A stretch of 60,000 nucleotides of DNA from Chrysomallon squamiferum (Eukaryota; Mollusca; Gastropoda; Neomphalida; Peltospiridae): the NCBI GenBank assembly GCA_012295275.1, contig CM022673.1, positions 3,957,605 to 4,017,604 on the forward strand, written 5' to 3'. The position numbers and the translations under genes are program-made. This document shows, piece after piece, positions 38,944 through 50,295 of the stretch (positions within the stretch are counted from its first letter, which is position 1; each line of letters opens with the position of its first letter). Below the pieces are notes generated by a model, which saw nothing but the letters and a program-made list of their open reading frames with translations, had not been told where the DNA came from and did not search any database.

Positions 38944-41100
38944 TCATTACATCACTAGATTACAGGACACAACCTCTGCTGATGTAAACTGTTAACAACA
39001 AACACATCGTCCAATATTTGTGTCTGGCATATTGCAATTCCAAAACCATAATCTTGTACATTTAAGAGCATTATTTAACTCTTATGTGTTTATATCTTTG
39101 ATAATGTTAATTTCTTATATCATCAGAATTAACTCATTTCATAGTTTTAATACAAACCTTTAATCCACTGAATTGACAAGACAGTAATGAAGTCTTTAGT
39201 GGGATGTGTGTAAGTGTGTGTGTGCATACAAAATAGGATGAGTTTACATGTGTGGGTGGTTGGTTTGGTTTTTTATATAGATCTAGTATTTGAAATGTAA
39301 TGAATTGTGTAGATTGTTGTAAATGACCACAATTTTGTTATTGCAGCAGAACTGCTATTTCTATATATGGCATGTATTTGAAAAAGGAAACATACAGCAG
39401 ACTGTTGAATTATTTTGTCTTTGTAATTTATCTTTTACTGTTTGTTTATTTGTTTATTATGTGTGCTTCCAAATGTTTTTAGAAGTTTTTAAAGAATATC
39501 CTGGCTTATCTAAAAAAAAACCTTTTTTTTATAACTGCAACTCAACAGTGAAACTTTACAGTCAACAAGGATATCTTTGCTGCAAGTCCTGATAATTATT
39601 TCCCTAACCAAGAAATGACAAATTAAATGTTTCAACAAACAGTATTCAGTATATATATAGGTTTGATAGCAAAACCAATAAAAGAGCCACCATATCAAAG
39701 CCAGACAAACTGGAAAAGCTGTCGTTTTTCATTTATTAGGAAAATTATCAACTCTACATAAATTTTTTTTTTTTATTATAAAATGAAACAAAAATGAATA
39801 AACTTCAGATTTTTAATATATTTCCTGTGCATTATTTTCTTCAGAGTTGCTTGAAAATTTATCCACAGCTGTGATATTCATTACCAAAAAAAAAAAAAAA
39901 AGCATGTATTTAAATACTGGTGCACTTCTGGAATGGAAATTCTTTTAAAATGTCAAAGTCAGATGGTAAAATTAAAGTGTAGATTTTTAAAGTAATGAAG
40001 CAAAGCAAGAACATTTTGAAGCACATTAATAAATGAACTGAAACTAGTTTTGTCCAAACATTTATAGAAAAACCACAAAGACAATAAATTCAGGGCTGTG
40101 CTGTAGATTTTCATTTTCAAACATACCACTGTCTCATCTACTGATGTACACAGAACCATGTACATGTACAGAAACAGCATTAAGTTCATGCAGTTTTGAT
40201 AATTTTAAAAGTATCGCACATTTGCTGCTATGGCTGCATTTCTGTGTGAAGGTGTACATAAAAACAATATCCTGCTTCTAAATGAAAAGTTTAAACATTT
40301 GTAAATAAAATTTCATACTATATGTGTTTTGTTTTTTGTTTTCTTCTATAATATATTTACTGAACTTAAAAGTCAAAATGAAAAATTGTTACTGGCAATT
40401 ATCAGTGTTAAATTTGTATTAATATATGACATTGGAGGTGGAAGATAATCAAATATAATTGGTTTCTTTTAATTTCATTTTAGAAAATAATGTCTAGTCT
40501 GATGTTAGTGACCAAACAGTATATTGGCTAACTGCTGTTAAAAAAATTATGCTGATAGTATTAGGTAATCAGTTCAAATATCTACAAACCAATATTTCTG
40601 TATTGTAAACTGAGTTGTCTGCATTCACTTCAAAGAAGATGCAAATAGCCAGTAAATTTTATGGAATGTGAAGATAAAAAATAGTTTTTAAATAAAAAAA
40701 AAAATAAGATTTATGTGTTATATTTTTTGCTACAAAAACAGACACGATGTTTTTTATGTGGGTGTAATTATAATTTAAAGAATGTTTTCTTAAGCTACAA
40801 GTATGTTAATCGAATTCATAATACAGCAAATCAAATATATTTTATAATAAAGATTAATTTAAAAACGCTTTAAGATTCTTTATTTTTTTTTTTTTTTTTT
40901 TTTTTTCTCTTTTCTTTCTTACCACATATCAAAAGAAAAAAATGGCATTAGGCAGTCACTGCTTTACAGATTTTCCTTGGTTTAGTCATAATATGAATAT
41001 AATGATAATATTAATATTCTGTATAATAACCAATTATTATTAGATCGTTATACTTTTGGTTCTTATTCTTTTTCTTCTTTTTTCTTGTTTTCTTTCTATT
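38944..41100. other. Flank between RPA3 and the hydroxybutyrate dehydrogenase gene
   Basis: No gene recognised. It holds poly-A/T runs (39,886-39,901; 40,886-40,907) and otherwise unique AT-rich DNA. It may contain the 3' UTR of RPA3 and the unplaced first exon of the dehydrogenase. Confidence 0.45.
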
Positions 41101-41114
41101 ACAAACCCAGTAAT

Positions 41115-41655
41115 ACACTCAAGGGCAGATAACTTTTGATCTGGATCGGATAAAAAAATTGTGAAAGGACGAGGAATGTTCTGAGTTAACTAATAATATG
41201 TCGACATTGTGTAACGTGCATATACTATGATACAGTTATAATAAAATTAAATGATAATGTCGCATCAGTCTGTGTGTTTATTTCATAAGAAAACGATAAG
41301 ATGCTATTAACAATAAGTTGAATAACATGATAATGAAAATAATTATAATTACAATTTCTACACGGATTGCGATCATTTAAATTTTAATAATTCATACTCG
41401 AAACTAATGCATTACTGCATTAGATAAAGATTAGAACTCTAAAATCCGGGTAAAAAAAATATATATACATGTATATTTTCTTCAAAAAATTATTAGATAA
41501 TCAAATACAAATATAATTCTTCTATTTAAAAGAAAGTCATAAATTAGTTGCAACTGATCGTGGTCTTGTTTTCAGTTTTTTAAATAGTCGTACATATTAC
41601 ATTATATTAAATATTCTTAGTTTAATTTTATTATTATTACTTTCTTCTTCTTTTT

Positions 41656-41715
<60 letters not shown>

Positions 41716-42030
41716 TGTTTATTACTTTTATTTTCAATTTTTTTTTTTTTTCGATTTCATTCATCACTGACCCAAGGGCAGATAATTTGAAATGAGGACG
41801 GAAGAAAACAAAATTGTAAAATGGCATGTGAGGAAACTTTTGAGCTAAATAATACGTCGCGATTTAATAAATGATATGCATATATGTATAATAAACTTAA
41901 ATGACACTGTCTGATCAGCTTGGCTTCTTATTTTACAAAAATAGTTATGATAATGAAAATAATCACACTGATTGCGATCACATAATATTAATAATCAGAA
42001 TTATAAACAAAACTTCAAAAGCATCTGATA
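41115..42030 (+). repeat. Diverged direct duplication upstream of the dehydrogenase gene
   Basis: The segment 41,115-41,390 is repeated in diverged form at 41,765-41,990. Both copies begin CAAGGGCAGATAA and continue in the same order with GTGAAAGGACGAGG-like and CATATATGTATAATAAA-like segments, then TGATAATGAAAATAAT and ATTGCGATCA. Offset about 650 bases. A 56-base poly-T (41,659-41,714) separates them. The position just before the first recognised exon suggests a duplicated promoter or first-exon region, but no start codon with a matching donor was found in either copy. Confidence 0.6.
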
Positions 42031-42367
42031 AAGATTATAGCTCTAAAATCCTTTTTAGAAAGAAAAACAAACATGTTCTTTTGGATAGTTAAATTTAAAC
42101 TTTATTCTATTCAAAAATAAGCCCTATAAGTTTCCTCTCTTATGTAATCATCACACAAACGTTCTTAAAAATTAACTTGTGGTAATTTCAAAATGTGCTG
42201 AGAAGTAATTAAATATGTATTAATTTGTTTTTGCAGTCATTCAGTATTTATTGAACTTAAAAAAATATATATAAAAAAATTATCACAGCTTAATTATATC
42301 ACTTTATATTTAATTATTATTATTATTTTTTTAAATAATTCAATTTTTGTTATTGTATTATTTTCAG

Positions 42368-45300
42368 CTTCCAAACCTCTTGCTGGAAAAGTGGCCCTTA
42401 TCACTGGTTCAACAAGTGGGATAGGAAAAGGAATAGCAGAGTGTCTTGCAAAGCAGGGGTGTCATGTGGTAATCAATGGATTTGGAGATCCTGCTGAAAT
42501 TCAGAAAATGTGTGAAACCATTACTAGGTACATTTTACTTGTTACAAATTTTATATAACACAGCTATTTTTATTTTATGATTATAATTATCTGGCGACAC
42601 TTATTTTGAAAATACCATGATGATGTTACTTAACATTACTGATGTTGTTAATAACATAACACAAATAAATAATTTCATTCAAATTTAACTTTATTGAGTT
42701 AGTCATTCCAAGGTTGGTAGGTGTTTTGTAAAAATGTGCTATTGTGTGAGAGATTTGATAAGAAGATGTGAATGTTTCAACAGTTTCAGTTTTGTATGGC
42801 CCAGTTCACGATTCATAATTGTTTTGCCCTGATTTTTATTTAGGATTCATTAATAATACAGGTTGAGGATCCATTATGCAATATTCCAAAATCAGAAACA
42901 ACTGGAAATCCAAAATAATGTTTTTCCCACATCTTAGATAGTGAAACCTTTTTGTTTTTGGATAGCATAGTGTACTCAACTTTGTTTCATGCACAAAGCT
43001 ATTAAAAATATTATATAAAAATACCTGCAGATTATCTGTTTAAAGTGACTTTGTCTTCAGACCTAGAACCTATTCTCAGGCTAATTCCTTATATTCTAAA
43101 AACCGAAAAGTTTCCAGTCCCAAGCTTTTCAGATAAGAGATCTGCAAATTTGTATATGCCACAGACACCTCAGTGTCTTAATCTGACCCTGATAAGAAAT
43201 TACCAGTATCTGAGATGATAAATTATAAATTGTTTTTATTATTCAGCCTGTAACTCTAATAAGAAGACCGCAATGGTTTGTAGTCAGTGTATGAAAATTA
43301 TTTTCACATAATCAGAAAAATCACAAATCAACAACATAGACGTGGAACATATTTCACACACTTTTATAGTTAGTTTTACAGTTTATTTTGCTCGTATTGT
43401 TTCATTTTTTCAGCTTGAATGATGTAAAGGCAGTGTTCTGTGAAGCAGATTTGACTAAAGTTTCAGATATTGAAAAGCTGCAGCAAGATATTCTCAGACA
43501 GTTTCCTGAAGGACTGGACATACTGGTAAACAATGCAGGCAAGCATTAGTACATTTTTATATCATTATACATAAATACTCACCATTTGTCCCAAGGCAGT
43601 CAAGAAAGCTCTGGAGCCTGTGGACAAGATTTTAATTAAGATACATATTACTGTTTAACCAGAGGAATGTACAGTCAGACATCACATAACTTTATACTTA
43701 GCAAAGATTGGTTGTGAGAGATTAATAAAAGGATTAGTTGGATGTTTACTGAATTAATTAGTTTATTTATTCACGTGGTGAATAAAAGAACATTTTAAAT
43801 GTATTTCTAGGCATTCAACATGTGAGTCCTGTTGAGTCATTTCCTACCGAAAAATGGGATTTCATGATTTCTCTTATGCTGACAGCTCCTTTTCATCTGA
43901 TCAGGTTGTTCCTTCCAAGAATGAAGGAAAAAGGTAAAAGTATAATCCAATTTGTAATAAATATATGGTTTATTTTGTTTTATCCTGTTTCTCTGAATAT
44001 CTTGAGAATTTGGGATTAAAGGCTGCATGTTCATCCAATATTGCAGAAAATTTATAAAAAGTGTACATTATAAATACATGGCTTTTTTGGCTTCAGCCAG
44101 TATCTCATTACTGGTACACCAAACTCTGTGGTATGTGTTGCCCTATCTGAAAGAAGATGAGCAATGATAACGATAGCCCATATGTACTGTCTATTAAAAA
44201 CATTATCATCACACAGATATAATGAGTTTCAAATAGTTAGCAGTATTTTATAATAAATCTGCTGAGATTTCAATAAATATCTTTTCTTCGTATCCCTTTT
44301 CTGTACTCAAGATTGCTGTTCATAGTTTTCCTTTCCTTGCTGACAAAAATCTAACAAATTTTAATGTTAAAAATAAAATATTTTTAATAATAATTTATTT
44401 ACTGAATAGTTTTAATGTAGTTCATTCACTGAATAAATTTTAATGATAATTCATTTACTGAAATATTTTGATAATAATTAGTTTACTGAAATAATTTTAA
44501 TGATTCATTTATTGAAATATATTCCAGTAATAATTCATTTATTGAAATATATTCCAGTAATAATTCATTTTCTGAAATAATTTTAATGATAATAATTTCA
44601 ATAAATCATTGTTTACTGAAATATTGTTTGTAAACAAAATAATTTATTTAATAAAACATTTACTGAAACGTTTTTAATGACAATTCACTTTAAGAAATAT
44701 TCTTTATAATAATGAGAAGTACAAAACTGCTTTTCAGGCTGGGGAAGAATAATAAACATCTCCTCGGCACATGGACATGTAGCTTCCCCTAACAAGAGTG
44801 CCTATGTTTCAGCCAAACATGGTTTGATAGGCTTAACAAAGGTTAGATATCAACATTCACCATGTATTTTAATTTATTTTATTTTATTATACATACACAC
44901 ACATATTAAATCTAAGCTGTTCTAATCAAAAAATTTACATTTTGATTATTTGATTTCAAAAAAAAAAATTGTGTGATTGGGACTTATTTTATAAAATTAC
45001 AAAAAATTTCAATATAGGTAATTTGTGTGTATACTTTTGTGGTGATGCCGCTTAAATGAATTTTATGTATATTACAAAGATATTGATTTAATTGTTTGTT
45101 ATGGCCAGTCTTTGCTAATAATAAAGTATGGACCCTTAAAAGATGAACTATGGCTGATGTCATCTTTTGTTTTCTTTCATTATTTTTTTTATTGTTTTCT
45201 TATTTATTATTATTTTTTGTTGTTTTTCAAATATTTTTAAAATCATTGCAAAGTTGCTAGTCTTTAATGTGTCAATAATTTGTTATTTAATTTCTCTTTA

Positions 45301-45626
45301 CGAAAATCCCTCATAGTCTGAACCTGTAAGTTCTTTAAACACTTTTTATTTTATTAAAACCACAGACTGGCAACCAGAAATAAAACAATCTGTACTACTT
45401 AAACTGTTCTTTAGACAAAGGCAACCCTAGGATTTTGTAACGAATGGCAAGAATTCAGTCCGTATAAACAGTTCTGATTTGTGAATGTTACCAGAAGTTT
45501 ATGTGTATCACTCTCAGATCCCTTCATGAATGTATACGTATAAGACTTAGATTTTAATTAGAAGTTTAAAATCTCATATTCATCAGTTCAGAAATTATGT
45601 TTATAAGTTATTCACTCATTATTTGG

Positions 45627-45664
<38 letters not shown>

Positions 45665-47120
45665 ATTTTATGTTTGAAACATACATGTCTTAGATAAACT
45701 GCAATATATTTTAATTTTTTAATTTTTTTTATAGTGTGTGGCTGTTGAAATTGCTGGCACTGGTGTAACCTGCAATGCAATCTGTCCTGGTTATGTGGAA
45801 ACACCATGTATGATAAAAAAAAAATTAATGTTTGGGTGTATGTGTGTTTGCATGTGTGCATATGTTATTTTGCCATCCTTTCTAGCACAATGGTCAAAGT
45901 GTCAGTGCAAGGGTTGTATTCAGTTCTATCGTTCTTCCTTATAAATCATCAAATAAACACACAGTCTTGAGCGGCTGATCAAAAAATCAGTGATGTGCAC
46001 CCATGACAGATGTGCTTAAACCTTCAGTGCATTTAAGCATATTTTTTATATACTGGTTGACTAACTGATAGATAGGCTGGTGCACTGATCAATAAATGGA
46101 TGGTCAGGTTGAATGACAGACAGACAGATGGACATTGGATGGACAGTCAAATTGATAAATGGACAGACAGACAGACAGATGGATTGATGGACATTGGATG
46201 GACAGTCAAATTGATAAATGGACAGACAGACAGATAATGAAGTCTCAGATTAGTGGACAGTTAAGAAGAATAGTAGTAGGTTAATGATGAATGTCTTTTG
46301 GTTGTTGACAATGTTAAAAACTGATAAAAGCACAAACATACTGAGTAGCATGTAAAAATTATAAATTGCTAAACAAATATGATTTTTAAAAAAAGAACAT
46401 AAAAGACTTTATAAAAATGTTGGTTATCATGTTCAGAGAGATCAGTTTATTCTGACATTATTAGAGAGTTTGGGGAGAAAAAGGTTATTCTGAATCAAAT
46501 GAACCACGAAATGTTACTGGCCTGCTGATTCATGGGTAAATTTTCATGTGTTATAATCTTCTGAATTTTTTTTAATTTTATCAAGTTTCTTTAAGATACG
46601 CCTTTCATGTATGTGATCTCTAATTTTTCTAGATGTTCCCGAAATAAATTTACTTATAAATGTATAAAAAAAAAAAAAATAAAAAAGTAAAAAATAATAA
46701 CAATAGTAAAAAAAAATTTAAATTCCTCTGATGAGAAAAAATCGGTAGTATTTGTAAAAACTTTATTTTTTCTCTTCACAATGTATAACACAAATTTAAT
46801 TAAAATTAATTAACTGATATTACGTGATTATTATAATCGGTGTTCTCTGTTTCTAACCAGATTATTTTCTCCTTCAGTATTTGTGAAGCAGGCAGAAGAA
46901 AGATCAAAGCAAAAAGGAATTTCATATAATGAAGCAAAGGTTAATTTCTGTGATATTTTGAGATTATTTTCAGAAAATATGTAAAATGTACATGCATTTG
47001 AAAACTTAAGTCACAAATGTTATCATGTATTTTCTTTATTTTCTGTAATGACTTCTCCATCTATCCATCCATTCCCACCTCTCTCTTTTTCTCTCCATCC
47101 TTCCCCTATTATCCCTCTGT

Positions 47121-47168
<48 letters not shown>

Positions 47169-49027
47169 CATCTAAGTTGTTTTTTTATAAGTGAGTGACA
47201 AAATAGTAATATACATATTTTATTTATGCATTATAAATATGTAACTAACTAAAATCTTTCTGTTTTATTTAAGAGTGAAATTGTCAGTGTCCATCCATCA
47301 AAAAGCCCTGTAACAGTGCAACAGGTAAATACACATAATGTATACACAGGTAAAAACAACAGTGACAGGTAGTAAATGCTGTGCAAAAAACACAATTCTG
47401 ATAAACTGTTTGAAATTGCTTTCTAACATGTGTGGTCACCATCAATCCAAAATATTGTTAGACATTTTCAGTTTTGCAGCATTTGTGTCCTGATTGTATC
47501 CTAACATTTGTCTCCTGATTGTATCCTAACATTTGTCTCCTGTTTGTATCCTAACATTTGTCTCCTGTTTGTATCCTAACATTTGTCTCCTGATTGTATC
47601 CTAACATTTGTCCTGGTTATATCCTAACATTTGCATCCAGCTGTTTCCTAACATTGTATTCTAACATTTGTCTCCTGATTGTATTCTAACATTTGTCTCC
47701 TGATTATATTCTAACATTTGTCTCCTGTTTGTATCCTAACATTTGTCTCCTGTTTGTATCCTAACATTTGTCTCCTGTTTGTATTCTAACATTTGTCTCC
47801 TGATTGTATTCTAACATTTGTCTCCTGATTGTATTCTAACATTTTGCTACTGATTGTATTCTAACATTTGTCTACTGATTGTATTCTAACATTGTCTCCT
47901 GATTGTATTCTAACATTTGTCTCCTGATTGTATTCTAACATTTGTCTCCTGATTGTATTCTAACATTTGTCTCCTGATTGTATTCTAACATTTTGCTACT
48001 GATTGTATTCTAACATTTGTCTACTGATTGTATTCTAACATTTGTCTACTGATTGTATTCTAACATTTGTCTCCTGATTGTATTCTAACATTTGTCTCCT
48101 GATTATATTCTAACATTTGTCTCCTGATTGTATTCTAACATTTGTCTCCTGATTGTATTCTAACATTTGTCTACTGATTGTATTCTAACATTTGTCTCCT
48201 GATTGTATTCTAACATTTGTCTACTGATTGTATTCTAACATTTGTCTCCTGATTGTATTCTAACATTTGTCTCTGATTGTATTCTAACATTTTGCTACTG
48301 ATTGTATTCTAACATTTGGCTACTGATTGTATTCTAATATTTGTCTCCTGATTGTATTCTAATATTTGTCTCCTGATTGTATTCTAACATTTGTCTCCTG
48401 TTTCCTAACATTTGTCTCCTGAGAATCTGTTTTAACATTCTCCTGATTGTCTCCATCAGATATCTCTGTCATCTGATTAAATGTTTTTTTCTGTTTATTG
48501 TTTGTGTTTTTTCTTCTTCATTTCAGTTAAATAATACATATATAGATAAAAGGAAAGGCAAACAATGTGACTGATAAGGATTTGAAATACACTTTTATTA
48601 TTTAGGACTTGTCTGCATGAATTAAATAATAAAACTATAACAGTGTATTTGGAAAACTTTATTTATATGAAAATAAAAAATAAAAAACAAAGTGTAAAAT
48701 TAATGAAAGAACATCTTTTTATTTCAACAGAATTGCCATTACCCAGTTAACCATGTGACAAAGTAGTCATACAATGGCTGTATTCTTCCTTTATTCAAAA
48801 AACACATATTTAATTAGCACCAGTATCACCACTTTGTATTATTTCATATCTCTAAAACGCTGAGAGAATAAGAGTGAAATTGTCAGTGCCCATCCATCAA
48901 AAACTCCTGTAACAGTGAAAAGGGTTTTTACTTAAATGACTCTCATATCAACGTGTAAGAAGTGTCAGTACATGTATATATATATGAACCCTGGTGTGTG
49001 TAACATGACTACATTCAGTGGAGCAAA

Positions 49028-49069
<42 letters not shown>

Positions 49070-50077
49070 CATCTGTACATAACAGTGGTTCTCAAAGGGT
49101 GTGTCCTGGGTGTACTGTTTAGATGTGCCCCATGAAATTCTAGGATCTAGGTAGATGATAAAAAATTGATTTATAGTACATTATATCCAGACTTCAGCAT
49201 TGAAATGTTCTTTACGGCAGATGGTTATTATTATGTTAAGAGCAGAAAGATATCCAGCAAGAAATAGCCGGTTGCCCAGAAGAAGATTTTGTACACGTAA
49301 ACATGTTCAAAACGAGTTTCGGCTGATGAGCATTTCAGTAAAAACCACTCATCTGGAAGAGAAGAGCTTCTGAAGGTAATCTGGAAATGTTTCCTTTCAC
49401 AAGTAAAACTTGCATAAATGATAGCTTCCCCTTAATACGTGAACATTTGACAAATTTGGAAGATAAATTAAATTATTGTTTTCCATCACTTAACACTGAA
49501 CAATACGCTTGGTTTTAAAATCCATTCATAGAAATTTCAGATGATGCTAGTTTAACATTAACCGAACAAGAAGAACTAGAGCTGTATCCATTGATGGTGG
49601 ACTGAAGATTAAATATAAGGAATCTAGTCTTGAAAAATTTCAATCAGAGAAGAATACCAGTCAATATCCAAAAAAGCTGTAGCCATTTTACTGCAGTTTT
49701 CAGCATCATATTTATGTGAATTAGGATTTTCCACTCACCAACATTAAGTGCAAAAGAATCCACAAATCTTCAATCTTTTGATGAGAAAATGAGAGTTTGC
49801 TTATCATACATACATCCCAGTGTTTTTCATTAGCACAAAATAGATAATTAAAGGCTTATACCCTTCTTTCAGTTATTTCTGTATTTTTTTACATTTTTGC
49901 ATTATACTTCTTAGCATTTTGTGTGTAGTGTGCCCCAACTTCAAAAAGTTTGAGAACCACTGGTATATTATATACACACACACATACATATACATACACT
50001 ACATATATATATATATATATTTATTTATTTATTTATACATACATATACATACAATATGTATATATGTATGTGTATAT

Positions 50078-50120
<43 letters not shown>

Positions 50121-50295
50121 ACAATGCAGAAACACTGATGTTCCGAGATAAATATACGTGTCTGTTATTTAGGAATTTAGTGTGAGGATTTTGCTTTTCC
50201 AGGTTGGAGAAATCGCTGTGTTCCTGTGTTCTCCTGCAGCTGATCAGATGATTGGCACTTCAATAACAGTGGACGGTGGATGGACAGCACACTGA
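42368..50295 (+). CDS. D-3-hydroxybutyrate dehydrogenase (SDR, bacterial type), eight exons, 5' end missing
   Basis: Exons: 42368-42527, 43414-43538, 43811-43933, 44738-44841, 45735-45807, 46878-46939, 47274-47324 and 50203-50295 (TGA); phases join throughout. The enzyme oxidises (R)-3-hydroxybutyrate to acetoacetate with NAD+. SDR marks: [10 protein letters not shown] (cofactor loop), NNAG across exons 2/3, SSAHG with the catalytic Ser, YVSAKHG with Tyr and Lys, and CPGYVETP. The matches to bacterial BDH are unusually full: [36 protein letters not shown] and the ending TVDGGWTAH. It is thus the bacterial/BDH2-like short form, not the long mitochondrial BDH1 as I know it. Intron 2 uses a GC donor (GCAAGC). 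Exon 1 of my list begins in phase 1, so an upstream exon must supply Met and a few residues; it was not found. The last two exons are repeated downstream as decayed copies. Confidence 0.9.
42859..43152 (+). mobile_element. Tigger/pogo-like non-autonomous DNA transposon, second copy
   Basis: Same family and orientation as 29455-29740. The left end is CAGGTTGAGGATCCATTAT; the internal ATGCACAAAGCTATTAAAAA and CCTATTCTCAGG also occur in similar form in the other copy; the right end is GTTTCCAGTCCCAAGC then AGATAAGAGATCTGC. TA flanks both ends. It lies in intron 1 of the dehydrogenase gene. Confidence 0.65.
44085..44200 (+). mobile_element. Diverged SINE-like repeat (relic)
   Basis: CCAGTATCTCATTACTGGTA, CACCAAACTCTGTGGTATGT and GTTGCCCTATCTGAAAGAAG follow the gastropod SINE segments GGTATACCAAAGGCTGTGGT and ATGTGCTGCCCTGTCTGTGG as I recall them. 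It lies in intron 3 of the dehydrogenase gene. Confidence 0.5.
44380..44690 (+). repeat. Degenerate minisatellite, unit about 33 bases
   Basis: Repeats of TAATTCATTTACTGAAATAT with drift (ATTCCAG or TTTTAATGA between units) occur about nine times in intron 3 of the dehydrogenase gene; two central units are identical. Confidence 0.85.
46115..46235 (+). repeat. Tandem copies of a GACAGACAGATGGACATTGG unit
   Basis: Two copies of an approximately 60-base unit (ACATTGGATGGACAGTCAAA, then TTGATAAATGGACAGACAGA) with embedded GACA microsatellite, in the intron between exons 5 and 6 of the dehydrogenase gene. Confidence 0.85.
47124..47163. repeat. TG dinucleotide microsatellite
   Basis: Uninterrupted TG run shortly before the left border of the tandem array and exon 7 of the dehydrogenase gene. 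Confidence 0.95.
47480..48430 (+). repeat. 25-base minisatellite (TGATTGTATTCTAACATTTG plus TCTCC)
   Basis: Roughly 37 head-to-tail units in intron 7 of the dehydrogenase gene, with minor variants (TCTACTGATT, TTTGCTACTG, TGTTTGTATCC). The same place in units 2 and 3 (around 54,115 and 57,450) has only one or two degenerate units, so the expansion is private to unit 1. Confidence 0.95.
48873..48923 (+). other. Second exon 7-like sequence (7') in unit 1, intact frame and donor
   Basis: 51 bases homologous to exon 7: AG before, 17 open codons ([17 protein letters not shown]), GT after. Phase 0 at both ends, so it could replace or follow exon 7. The acceptor lacks a pyrimidine tract (GAGAGAATAAG), which argues against strong use. 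Confidence 0.6.
49030..49064. repeat. AT dinucleotide microsatellite
   Basis: Pure AT run just left of the hAT insertion. At the same place units 2 and 3 have CA/CG repeats instead. Confidence 0.9.
49083..49962 (+). mobile_element. Decayed hAT-superfamily DNA transposon, 880 bp
   Basis: Ends are inverted repeats: CAGTGGTTCTCAAA at the left and TTTGAGAACCACTG at the right. The 8-base flanks GTACATAA and GTATATTA agree at six positions, as expected for an old hAT target duplication. Inside, plus-strand fragments resemble the C-terminal part of ZBED5/FAM200-type hAT transposases ([51 protein letters not shown]), broken by stops and frameshifts. It lies in intron 7 of the dehydrogenase gene, in unit 1 only. 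Confidence 0.85.
50080..50117. repeat. CA dinucleotide microsatellite
   Basis: Uninterrupted CA run about 90 bases before the acceptor of the intact exon 8. It is also present, with CGCA units, in units 2 (54926-54967) and 3 (58271-58310). Confidence 0.95.

Noticed and set aside
41597-41827. Minus-strand poly-Lys frame
   Set aside because: Translation of the 56-base poly-T run.
47480-48430. CRISPR array
   Set aside because: The 25-base units are contiguous with no unique spacers and the genome is eukaryotic; it is a minisatellite.
49919-50185. Open frames rich in Thr-His and Tyr-Ile
   Set aside because: Translations of TA/CA microsatellites before exon 8 of the dehydrogenase.
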